Assembly: GCF_017571465.1 (NCBI RefSeq) | Contig: NZ_JAGETV010000009.1 | Coordinates: forward strand, 23,425-87,424 | DNA length: 64,000 nucleotides | Reading direction: 5' to 3' | Source of the DNA: Thiomicrorhabdus marina | GTDB taxonomy: Bacteria > Pseudomonadota > Gammaproteobacteria > Thiomicrospirales > Thiomicrospiraceae | Notes under the pieces: model-generated | Seen by the model: only the letters and a program-made list of their open reading frames with translations | Database searches by the model: none | Told to the model about the DNA's origin: nothing | Shown here: one piece after another, positions 38,496 to 46,601 of the stretch | Position numbering within the stretch: position 1 is the stretch's first letter | How the letters are laid out: the number at the start of each line of letters is the position of its first letter | Translations under genes and position numbers: made by a program

Positions 38496-39644
38496 CTAAC
38501 CTCCTATTGCCGAAGCCGGGTCGGCTTTCATAACTTTATAAACGCCGACTAAAGAAGCCAAAAACGAGGCGGTCAAAATAATCGCAAATAACAATAAAGA
38601 ATCATTCCACATAAGCACCACGCGCTTTGGAAATTGGGCGTAAATCAAATGCGCGAAAATATTCCCGAAGACAAAAGCGATGGCGCCAAGCAGCAAGGTT
38701 TCCTGCATAATCATTTTCACCACCATTCGGTTAGGAATGCCGATAAGCTTCATAATCGAAATCTCTTTAATTTTCTCCAAGGTCATGGTGTAAATAATCA
38801 AGCCGATAATAATGCCGCTGACCAAGACTAAAATTGCGGTAAACAGGCCAATCTGTTTGGAGGAACGCTCAATGACGTTACGACTGAGGATGGTCGCTTG
38901 TTGCTCATGGGTATAAGCGGTCAAATGCTTCCAAGTTTCTATCTGCTCGGCCACTTCTTGCGCGCTATAGCCGGGGCGAACCTTGGCCACCACGGTATTC
39001 ACCAATTGGGTATTTTGCCCAAGCAGACCTCGTGCACGGTCGTTGCGGATTCTTGGATTGGAATAAGAGAATTGCACATTCTGGGCGTCTTTAAGACTGA
39101 TATACACCAACGGATCGCCACTTGAAGAAACGCTGCCCTGCACCACACCGACCACATGATAGGTATCGCGCCCTAATGCAATCTGTTCGCCGAGTTGAAA
39201 ACCGGTTTTATCAGTGACCACCATCTCAAAATGCTGTGCCCGTAAACTTCGCCCGGCAAGGATGCGCTGCGCAGGAATAACCTGAAAATCACCCGCCGGA
39301 TCAAAACCGACAGCCATAACTCGAACGGCTTGTTGCTGACGGTTGTAGAGTTGAATATTTTGTAACGTCAGGGCGGCGGTTTTATCAACCCCATCCAGAG
39401 CGCGCAGAATATCTTGAGTGTCTTGATGCAAGCGTGACGACTCGGCAAAAGGCCCCAACGTCTGTTGTTGCACCACCCATAAATCAGCATTGATATCTCG
39501 CAGCAACATCCGCGCATCGTCGGCCATGCCGCGATAGACGCCGATCATAATCAACACAATCCCCAACAGCATTCCGACGCCCATTGCCGTCACCAAAAAC
39601 TTGCTCAGTGTATGGCGAATATCTTTATAGGCGAGATTAATCAT
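38496..39644 (-). CDS. DevC-like ABC permease (FtsX/MacB superfamily)
   Basis: 382 residues with one N-terminal membrane helix, a large periplasmic domain (residues ~45-265) and three C-terminal helices (IGLFTAILVLVSGIIIGLIIYTM onwards). The N-terminal MINLAYKDIRHTLSKFLVTAMGVG and INADLWVVQQ resemble DevC of the cyanobacterial DevBCA exporter. It works with the HlyD-like adaptor and the ATPase to export an unknown substrate. It overlaps the adaptor gene by 4 bp. Confidence 0.9.
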   Translation of the reverse strand: MINLAYKDIRHTLSKFLVTAMGVGMLLGIVLIMIGVYRGMADDARMLLRDINADLWVVQQQTLGPFAESSRLHQDTQDILRALDGVDKTAALTLQNIQLYNRQQQAVRVMAVGFDPAGDFQVIPAQRILAGRSLRAQHFEMVVTDKTGFQLGEQIALGRDTYHVVGVVQGSVSSSGDPLVYISLKDAQNVQFSYSNPRIRNDRARGLLGQNTQLVNTVVAKVRPGYSAQEVAEQIETWKHLTAYTHEQQATILSRNVIERSSKQIGLFTAILVLVSGIIIGLIIYTMTLEKIKEISIMKLIGIPNRMVVKMIMQETLLLGAIAFVFGNIFAHLIYAQFPKRVVLMWNDSLLLFAIILTASFLASLVGVYKVMKADPASAIGG

Positions 39645-40801
39645 GGAAAGACTCGCGCGCCGTTAAACAGCGGTTTTTTGCTTTTATCCGGCACAATCAA
39701 CACACTGTCTGCATTAAGTTGCGGGTTATCTTGCTTAGCCAATGCGAATGCTTGAGGATTGGCGGCCGCAATCGTCAATGGCACAAACTGAGCACGGCCG
39801 TCTTGCTTCAGCCAAACGCCCTGTTGCTCCTTATGCATACTCAACACCTTATTCGGCAGAATCCATACATCCGGCAAAGTATCGGTATGAATCTTCACCT
39901 GCGCCTGCTCAAACAGAAACGGTGGCGGCAAATCCGACTGAAAACCGATATACACCACGCGCTCCAAGGTGACTGCATCGCTCTGTGCATCAATCCGTTT
40001 TACAAACCCTTGATACTGCTGCTTAGATTTTGAACGCAGGACAATTTCAGCCAGTTGATTCAGCGCTAATTTGCCGCTAACCCGTTCATCAATATAAGCC
40101 TTGACCCATAAGGATTGCGGTTCCAATACTTTAAAAATTGCCTGTCCTGGAACAACGCTCTCGCCAGCTTCCGCCAAACGTTCAACCACAAATAAATTTT
40201 CCGGCGCATACAGCTTCAAATTATTCAGTTTGACCTCGATTACCTCAAGGCTTTTCTCGATTCGCTGCAGCTCCGCTTTGACTAAAGTCAAACGGGTGCG
40301 CGCACTTTTCACAGCGATCTCGGCTTGCATCATCGCCGACTCACTTTGATCGAAAACCGCTTGCGAAATCATCTTACGTTTCAGCAATGATTTATTGCGA
40401 TTATGCGCCAATTTCGCTAAATCATAGCGTTCTTGATCCAACTCTATATCTTGAAGATTGGCTTTTACTTCCAGACGTGTCTTACTCTGCAAGGCCTGCA
40501 TTTCGCCCAGTGTCGCGGTTAATTCAGCCGCATCCAGTTGCGCCAATAATTGACCTTTTACCACCTTGTCGCCTTGGTCCACTCGCGTTTCGGTTAAACG
40601 ACCGTTACCGGTAAAACCAAGCGGGTAAAAACGTTGCGCGCCCAATTCGCCAAGCCCTTGCACCCAAACTTTAAACTCGCCTTGCGTCGGCTGTAGCGTT
40701 TGATAGGTCGATTTCGGTTGATAAACACGCGTGTAAAAAAGCGCTACCAAGAGCACTACCAAAAGGAGTAAGCCTCCCCAAAGTCGCCAAGATTTTTTCA
40801 T
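39641..40801 (-). CDS. HlyD/DevB-type membrane fusion protein
   Basis: 386 residues. An N-terminal membrane anchor (WGGLLLLVVLLVALFYTRVY) is followed by a lipoyl half (GNGRLTETRVDQGDKVVKGQLLAQLDAAE), a long coiled coil and a beta-barrel region (LWVKAYIDERVSGKLALNQ). It is the periplasmic adaptor for the ABC exporter and overlaps the permease gene start by 4 bp. No dedicated outer-membrane channel is in this operon, so a shared TolC is likely. Confidence 0.92.
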   Translation of the reverse strand: MKKSWRLWGGLLLLVVLLVALFYTRVYQPKSTYQTLQPTQGEFKVWVQGLGELGAQRFYPLGFTGNGRLTETRVDQGDKVVKGQLLAQLDAAELTATLGEMQALQSKTRLEVKANLQDIELDQERYDLAKLAHNRNKSLLKRKMISQAVFDQSESAMMQAEIAVKSARTRLTLVKAELQRIEKSLEVIEVKLNNLKLYAPENLFVVERLAEAGESVVPGQAIFKVLEPQSLWVKAYIDERVSGKLALNQLAEIVLRSKSKQQYQGFVKRIDAQSDAVTLERVVYIGFQSDLPPPFLFEQAQVKIHTDTLPDVWILPNKVLSMHKEQQGVWLKQDGRAQFVPLTIAAANPQAFALAKQDNPQLNADSVLIVPDKSKKPLFNGARVFP

Positions 40802-40810
40802 CGCTTTCTC

Positions 40811-41275
40811 CTATTCGCGTTCCAATCGATAGACAGCATGACACTGAATGCAAAGTTTTTGCACCTCTGCCAAACGTTGCAAAATCACCTGAGAATCGCC
40901 CATGGTCACGGCTTCATCAGCAATTTCTTCAAAGCCGATGTGAACCTGCGGCCCGAGCTTAACAAATCCTTCCGGTAGTTTTGCCCGCAACTCAGCTGGC
41001 ACGCCTCGCGCTTGTTGTAAACCGACTGCTCGAGCACTTTGTTCAACCTCTGCCATATCCTCAGCTAGCGCGGCTTGTAATATGGTTTGACTCGCGGTCA
41101 AAAACTGCCGCATTTCGGCAAGAATCGCACTGCGCTGCCCGTCGCTTAACCAGATAGCCGATCTGGAATCCGCCGATTCGCTGGCATAAGCCATTTTCGG
41201 CGCGAGCATGCCGAATAACAATGTTGCCAACAGGAAAGATTTGCCCGACGTAATTAGCCTTTGATGTCTATACAT
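40811..41275 (-). CDS. Periplasmic cytochrome c'-like protein
   Basis: 154 residues. A signal peptide (FLLATLLFGMLAPKMAYA) is followed by a helical mature domain and a single C-terminal heme-binding CxxCH (KLCIQCHAVYRLE). A heme motif at the C-terminal end of a four-helix bundle is the layout of class II cytochromes c (c'/c556). The ATG at 41275 has GAGG six bases upstream and overlaps the end of the TetR gene. A c-type cytochrome inside an ABC-exporter operon is unusual. Confidence 0.8.
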   Translation of the reverse strand: MYRHQRLITSGKSFLLATLLFGMLAPKMAYASESADSRSAIWLSDGQRSAILAEMRQFLTASQTILQAALAEDMAEVEQSARAVGLQQARGVPAELRAKLPEGFVKLGPQVHIGFEEIADEAVTMGDSQVILQRLAEVQKLCIQCHAVYRLERE

Positions 41276-41963
41276 TTTCATCCTCTTTATTTGCGATTAA
41301 CAGCGCGGCTTCAACCATCGAAGTCAACTGCTGTATGGTTTCGTCCAAGCTAAGATCGAGTTTTTTCTCGGCAGGAATCGCCAAGCGCATCGGCTCGCTC
41401 GTGATAAAAAGGCACAGACTTCCCAAAATCATAAAATGCGTCGTCAGCGGATCGCTCTCTTTAAAGATTCCATCTTCTTCGCCTTGCTGCAAAATCACCT
41501 TGAGCGCAAACAATAAACGCTGCATCTGTTCACGTGCGGCAATCGGCATATTCATTCCGCCACTGGCAATTTCGCGCATTAATACCGCCGGCATAGTTGG
41601 GGTTAAACTCGCTTGCTGCGCAAAACTTTCAATAAAGGCGTGCAATTGATTTCTACTGCCTTGCGCTTGCGCAACCGTTTTCAAAACCGGTTCAACCACA
41701 CTTTTAAACAGCTCGGTCAATGCCACTTCATACAAACCGGCTTTATCGCCGAAATGGTAATAAATACTGGCTTTATTAACCCCACTTCTTGAACAAAGTT
41801 CATCCATCGTACTGCCGCCAAATCCAGTTTCAGCAAACATCTCTGTCGCTGTGGCAAGAATTTTATTAGCGGTTTTGCCGCGTTTTTTGGCTCGTAACCG
41901 CGATAGAGTACTGTGCTCAACTAAGCTCGGCGGCTCTTTGGTTTTGATCTTTGCTTGCGTCAT
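41268..41963 (-). CDS. TetR-family repressor
   Basis: 231 residues. A basic N-terminal tail precedes the helix-turn-helix (ILATATEMFAETGFGGSTMDELCSRSGVNKASIYYHFGDKAGLYEVAL), which matches the TetR signature closely. The C-terminal ligand domain is unassigned. It is the first gene of the minus-strand operon with the cytochrome and DevBCA exporter, and a palindrome sits inside its own promoter, indicating autorepression. Confidence 0.95.
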   Translation of the reverse strand: MTQAKIKTKEPPSLVEHSTLSRLRAKKRGKTANKILATATEMFAETGFGGSTMDELCSRSGVNKASIYYHFGDKAGLYEVALTELFKSVVEPVLKTVAQAQGSRNQLHAFIESFAQQASLTPTMPAVLMREIASGGMNMPIAAREQMQRLLFALKVILQQGEEDGIFKESDPLTTHFMILGSLCLFITSEPMRLAIPAEKKLDLSLDETIQQLTSMVEAALLIANKEDENV

Positions 41964-41995
41964 TTACCGATGCCTTTCAGATTACTACTATCAAA

Positions 41996-42023
41996 ATTGT
42001 AACTAAATAGTTAAATTTTTCAA
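41996..42023 (-). promoter_or_regulatory. TetR gene promoter with operator in the spacer
   Basis: Reading the minus strand: TTGAAA (42023-42018), a 16-nt spacer, TACAAT (42001-41996). The inverted repeat TAACTA-AA-TAGTTA occupies 42000-42013, lying in the spacer and touching the -10 box. Size and position suit a TetR dimer that blocks its own promoter. Confidence 0.65.
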
Positions 42024-42080
42024 TGACAGTGCAAACTCTGTTGCGGCGAATATCGAAAAAATCAGTCAATCCCCCTTGCG

Positions 42081-42225
42081 ATGAGAAATCAAAACTGGTT
42101 AAATACGTTATATCTTGATGGGAATAACGGTTTTTGCTTAAACACTTCCCAAACAATTTTATCTGTCAGATAAATTTAGAGCGACCATTCGAAGCCCGAC
42201 TTGCAATGCAATCGGGCTTTTTTTA
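42081..42225 (+). ncRNA. Candidate small RNA or leader ending in an orphan terminator
   Basis: A strong terminator (AAGCCCGA-C-TTGC / GCAA-TCGGGCTT, 42192-42219, then seven T) points along the plus strand, yet no gene ends there: the TetR gene reads away from it and the RND adaptor starts downstream at 42344. TTGCGA (42076) with a 17-nt spacer and TTAAAT could be a promoter. A 30-codon frame from 42081 to 42173 lacks a ribosome-binding site. A small RNA or an attenuated adaptor leader is plausible. Confidence 0.4.
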
Positions 42226-42343
42226 TGCACATACGAAGACACAAAGTAGATTATGGAAAAACCGTGCAAGCGAAGATTTAAGCCTTGCATTTTTACGGTA
42301 GCTAACGCATATTTAGTGACAAATAAATATATGAGAATGATTT

Positions 42344-43507
42344 ATGTTTTCAGTCGCCAATGCTTTCTTTTTAAGCGCCAGAAACTTGCGCGCGCAGCCA
42401 CTTTTTGTAAACTGCCTTCTCGCCTCCATAACGCTATTCTCAAGCACAGCAACACAAGCTCAAGAAGCGCAAACCGACAAACCGAAAAAACCGCCCGTCA
42501 CCGTTATCGCTTATCAAGTTGCCGCCGAGCCCGTCAAACAAACGCTAAATCTAATCGGTACTTTGCAAGCGGTGCAGTCAGTCGAAATTCGCGCCACCGT
42601 TACCGAACGCATTACCGAATTGCCGTTTAGCGACGGCCAACGGATTGAAAAGGGTGCGCTCATCGCCAAACTCAACGCCGAAGAAGAACAGGCCGAACTA
42701 AAACAAGCCAAAATCATTACTGCCGAGGCGAAACGCCAATATCTGCGCGCGCAAAAACTCAAAGGACGCGGCAATATTACTGAAGCGACCATCGATGAAT
42801 TAAAAGCCGAATGGCACAGTGCCGAAGCGGAACAATCAATTATCCAAGCACGTATTAATGACCGTAGTATCACTGCACCTTTTTCCGGTTATCTTGGGTT
42901 TAAAGCCGTGCATGAAGGTGCTCTGGTCAATAACAACACCCTAATCACAACCCTTGATAACACTGAGCAGATGTATCTGGACGTGCAAATACCCGACCCT
43001 TACCTCAGCAAGTTACAACTCGGGCAACAGATTACCTTTTCGCTCGGGCAACAGAAATTTAGCGGCGAATTGACGGTCATTAACCCACGTATTAATGAAG
43101 AAAGCCGCCTATTGCAGGTGCGTGCCGTGGTCGATAATACCGCACAAAAATTAAAAAGCGGCATGCAGGTACAAGCACAGCTAAACCTTGGGAATGAAGC
43201 GCAATTATTGTTGCCGGAAACCGCGGTATTAATGCAAGGCGAGAAAAACTTTGTCTATCTAGTGCAAGATACCGCAGCGGAAACCTCAGCGATTCGCAAA
43301 CAAGCAATTACCGTCAGCAAGCGTTATTTCGGGCAAGTACAGGTGGCGAGCGGTATTCAGGCAGGTGATGTGGTTGTCAGCCAAGGCATTCTGCAACTAA
43401 AACCGAAAAGCCAAATCAAAATCAAAGCTTATCAAAACAAACAGATGCTAGACGACCTGCTTCGCGGCGAGCCGTTACAAATTCCTAACAGCAAGCAGGT
43501 AAATTAA
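42344..43507 (+). CDS. RND efflux periplasmic adaptor subunit (drug-type)
   Basis: 387 residues with a signal peptide ending near TQA-QEA. The lipoyl domain is VEIRATVTERITELPFSDGQRIEKGALIAKL, followed by a short helical hairpin, a beta-barrel (TAPFSGYLGFKAVHEGALV) and a C-terminal domain. The short hairpin is typical of MexH/AcrA-related adaptors paired with HAE1 pumps. The ATG at 42344 has GAGAA upstream. The pump gene begins 2 bp after the stop. Confidence 0.92.
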   Translation: MFSVANAFFLSARNLRAQPLFVNCLLASITLFSSTATQAQEAQTDKPKKPPVTVIAYQVAAEPVKQTLNLIGTLQAVQSVEIRATVTERITELPFSDGQRIEKGALIAKLNAEEEQAELKQAKIITAEAKRQYLRAQKLKGRGNITEATIDELKAEWHSAEAEQSIIQARINDRSITAPFSGYLGFKAVHEGALVNNNTLITTLDNTEQMYLDVQIPDPYLSKLQLGQQITFSLGQQKFSGELTVINPRINEESRLLQVRAVVDNTAQKLKSGMQVQAQLNLGNEAQLLLPETAVLMQGEKNFVYLVQDTAAETSAIRKQAITVSKRYFGQVQVASGIQAGDVVVSQGILQLKPKSQIKIKAYQNKQMLDDLLRGEPLQIPNSKQVN

Positions 43508-43508
43508 C

Positions 43509-46500
43509 ATGTGGCTTTCGGATACAGCGGTTAAACGACCGGTTCTGGCATTTGTTGTTTCAGCGCTCTTATTAGCCTTTGGTTTAATGTCGTTCGAGCG
43601 CATGAGCTTGCGCGAATACCCGAATATCGATCCGCCGGTGGTTAATATCACCACCGACTATCTCGGAGCCTCCGCCAAGGTAGTGGAAAGTCGCATCACC
43701 AAAGTCATTGAAAACCGAATTTCCGGGATTTCCGGCATTAAATATATCGAATCATCTTCGCAAGACGGCCGCTCGCGCATTAAAGTCGAATTTACCCTAG
43801 ACCGCGATATCGATGCCGCTGCCAACGATATTCGCGATCGCGTTTCGCGCATTGTCGATAATCTACCGGAACAAGCCGATCCGCCGGACGTGCAGAAAGT
43901 GGATGGCGATGAAAGCGTTATTGTCTGGTACAACCTCGCTAGCGACCGCATGACGGTTGCACAGCTAACCGACTATGCGGAACGTTATATTGTTGACCGC
44001 TTCTCAGTGTTAGACGGGGTTGGTCGCGTGCGAATCGGCGGCGGGCAATCCTATGCAATGCGTATCTGGCTTGACCCTTTGAAACTGGCGAAATACGACC
44101 TAAGTATCAGCGATATCGAAGACGCTTTGCGGAATACCAATATTGAACTGCCGGCCGGAACGGTGCAGAGCGATAAGATGATGCTGACCGTGCAAATCGA
44201 CAAGCCACTTAATTCGATTCAAGATATCGAAAGCTTGGTTCTAAAGCAATTTAGCAATGGTCAAATCACGCTTGGACAGGTCGCTAGCGTCGAACTCGGC
44301 GCAATTGAGAAACGTCGCTTATTCCGTGGTAACGGCATTCCAATGGTCGGTATCGGCATTATAAAACAATCCAATGCCAATACCCTGACCGTCGCCGAAC
44401 TCGCACAGGAACGTAAAGAAGCAATTAATCCAACCCTGCCGGAAGGCATGTCACTGAACGACAGTTACAACGCCTCGGTATTTGTCAAAAGCGCGGTCAA
44501 TGAAGTTTATAAAACGCTGTTTATCGCACTTGGCTTAGTGGTCATCGTCATGCTGATATTCCTTGGCAATATTCGCGCCGCGCTGATACCAGCAGTAACC
44601 TTGCCAGTATCGCTACTGGCGACTTTCTGGGTGCTGTGGATGCTTGGTTTCTCGATCAATCTGCTCACCCTTTTGGCCTTGGTTCTCGCCATCGGTCTAG
44701 TTGTCGACGATGCTATTGTGGTATTGGAGAATATTCAGCGTCACCTTAATCACGGTTACCAGAGCTTAGCTGCGGCTTATTTGGGAACTCGTCAGGTTGG
44801 TTTCGCAGTCATTGCAACCACTCTGGTTCTAATCTCCGTGTTTATGCCGATTGGCTTCTTGGAAGGCAATATCGGCCGTCTATTCTCGGAATTTGCTGTC
44901 ACCTTATCGGTTGCCGTGCTTTTCTCTAGCTGGGTTGCCTTAACTTTATCGCCGGCATTGGCATCAAAGATATTGAAACCGAGCAACAATGTTGCCGTCA
45001 CTAAGAAGCCGTCAAAGCTCTGGGGTGCCTTTAAACCCGTCCTAAAATTTAACCTGCGCTACCCATGGATTGCAGTGGTTGTGTTCTTCGGCCTACTCGC
45101 GAGCATGTACCAGCTATTCCAAGAAGTTCCGCGCGAATATGTGCCGAAAGAAGACCGTGGCGCTTTCTTTATCAGCGTTAAAGGACCGGAAGGCGTCTCT
45201 TTTGAATATATGCAAAGCTATATGCAAGAGATTGAACAACGTTTGATGCCATTGGTTGAAGCCGGTGAAGCCAAACGTTTATTGATTCGTGCACCGCGCT
45301 CTTTCAGTAATGCGCAGGTTTTCAATACCGGCTTTGGTATTGTCATTCTCGAAGACTGGAGTCAACGCCGTAGCGCATTTGAAATCATGGCACAGATACG
45401 CAAAAACCTCAGCGACTTAAGCGGCGTTAAGGTCGCTCCGATTATGCGTAACAGCATCGGCGGACGCGTTAGCCGTCCGGTGCAGTTTGTTATCAGCGGC
45501 AATAGCTACGAACAGCTGGAACAGTGGAAAGAACAGCTGAACAATGCAATTAACGACAATAACCCGGGACTAACCGGCATTAACTGGGACTTTGAAACCA
45601 ATAAGCCGCAGCTCGGCATTACTGTCGATTATCAAAAAGCAGCCAGTCTCGGTATCGAACAGAAAGATTTGAACGAAACCCTGCAAACCCTACTCGGTTC
45701 CAAGAAAATCACTACCTATATGTTTGAAGGCGAAGAGATTGATATTCTACTGGAGGCAGAACGCGGCCTATTGCAGTCGCCGAATGAATTGAACAAAATT
45801 CATCTACGTGCGGAAAGTGGGGCAATGATTCCGCTCACACAAGTCGTCACCATGGATACCTTTGCCGATGCTGCGCAATTGAATCGCTATAACCGTATGC
45901 GCTCAATTACCTTGCAAGCGAATTTGGAAGATAACTATACCCTTGGCGAAGCCTTGCAATACCTTAATCAATTGACCCGCGACACCTTACCGGAAGAAGC
46001 CATTATCAGTTACAAAGGTCAGAGTCTGGAATTCAGCGAAAGCAGTCAATCAACCATTTTCGTATTCCTGTTCGCATTGACCGTGATTTTCTTGGTATTG
46101 GCAGCACAGTTTGAAAGTTTTAAATCGCCACTGGTAATTATGTTGATTGTGCCGCTAGCGATTGTCGGAGGTTTGATGGCGCTGTTGTTCCACGGCCAAA
46201 CATTGAATATCTATAGCCAAATCGCTCTGGTCTTATTGATTGGCCTGGCAACCAAAAATGGCATCCTGATTGTCGAGTTTGCCAACCAATTGCGAGATCA
46301 AGGCAAGAGTTTATACCATGCATTAATGCAAGCAGTAAAACTGCGCCTACGTCCAATTATTATGACCACCTTGACCACCTGTGCCGGAGCCATTCCACTG
46401 ATTATGTCGAGCGGTGCCGGTGCAGAAACCCGTCAGATTCTCGGCTTTGTATTACTGTGGGGCGTCGCATTTTCAACCATTTTAAGCCTGATTATGGTGC

Positions 46501-46595
46501 CGGTTTTCTATACCTTAATCGCTCGCCATGCACATGCGCCGCAATACAATACGCGTCAATTACAAAAACAGTTGGCAAACAATAAGATCGAATAA
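43509..46595 (+). CDS. RND multidrug efflux pump (HAE1 family)
   Basis: 1028 residues with 12 helices and two porter loops. MWLSDTAVKRPVLAFVVSALL at the N-terminus, LREYPNIDPPVVNI, and the TM4 relay pair in LAIGLVVDDAIVVLEN (two Asp) mark a hydrophobe/amphiphile exporter rather than a metal pump. No outer-membrane factor gene follows, so it must use one encoded elsewhere. It is convergent with the GGDEF gene with only 6 bp between stops. Confidence 0.95.
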   Translation: MWLSDTAVKRPVLAFVVSALLLAFGLMSFERMSLREYPNIDPPVVNITTDYLGASAKVVESRITKVIENRISGISGIKYIESSSQDGRSRIKVEFTLDRDIDAAANDIRDRVSRIVDNLPEQADPPDVQKVDGDESVIVWYNLASDRMTVAQLTDYAERYIVDRFSVLDGVGRVRIGGGQSYAMRIWLDPLKLAKYDLSISDIEDALRNTNIELPAGTVQSDKMMLTVQIDKPLNSIQDIESLVLKQFSNGQITLGQVASVELGAIEKRRLFRGNGIPMVGIGIIKQSNANTLTVAELAQERKEAINPTLPEGMSLNDSYNASVFVKSAVNEVYKTLFIALGLVVIVMLIFLGNIRAALIPAVTLPVSLLATFWVLWMLGFSINLLTLLALVLAIGLVVDDAIVVLENIQRHLNHGYQSLAAAYLGTRQVGFAVIATTLVLISVFMPIGFLEGNIGRLFSEFAVTLSVAVLFSSWVALTLSPALASKILKPSNNVAVTKKPSKLWGAFKPVLKFNLRYPWIAVVVFFGLLASMYQLFQEVPREYVPKEDRGAFFISVKGPEGVSFEYMQSYMQEIEQRLMPLVEAGEAKRLLIRAPRSFSNAQVFNTGFGIVILEDWSQRRSAFEIMAQIRKNLSDLSGVKVAPIMRNSIGGRVSRPVQFVISGNSYEQLEQWKEQLNNAINDNNPGLTGINWDFETNKPQLGITVDYQKAASLGIEQKDLNETLQTLLGSKKITTYMFEGEEIDILLEAERGLLQSPNELNKIHLRAESGAMIPLTQVVTMDTFADAAQLNRYNRMRSITLQANLEDNYTLGEALQYLNQLTRDTLPEEAIISYKGQSLEFSESSQSTIFVFLFALTVIFLVLAAQFESFKSPLVIMLIVPLAIVGGLMALLFHGQTLNIYSQIALVLLIGLATKNGILIVEFANQLRDQGKSLYHALMQAVKLRLRPIIMTTLTTCAGAIPLIMSSGAGAETRQILGFVLLWGVAFSTILSLIMVPVFYTLIARHAHAPQYNTRQLQKQLANNKIE

Positions 46596-46601
46596 AAACG
46601 G

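Noticed and set aside
42081..42173. 30-codon frame before the orphan terminator
   Set aside because: No ribosome-binding site and no recognisable peptide features. Kept only as part of the small-RNA candidate.
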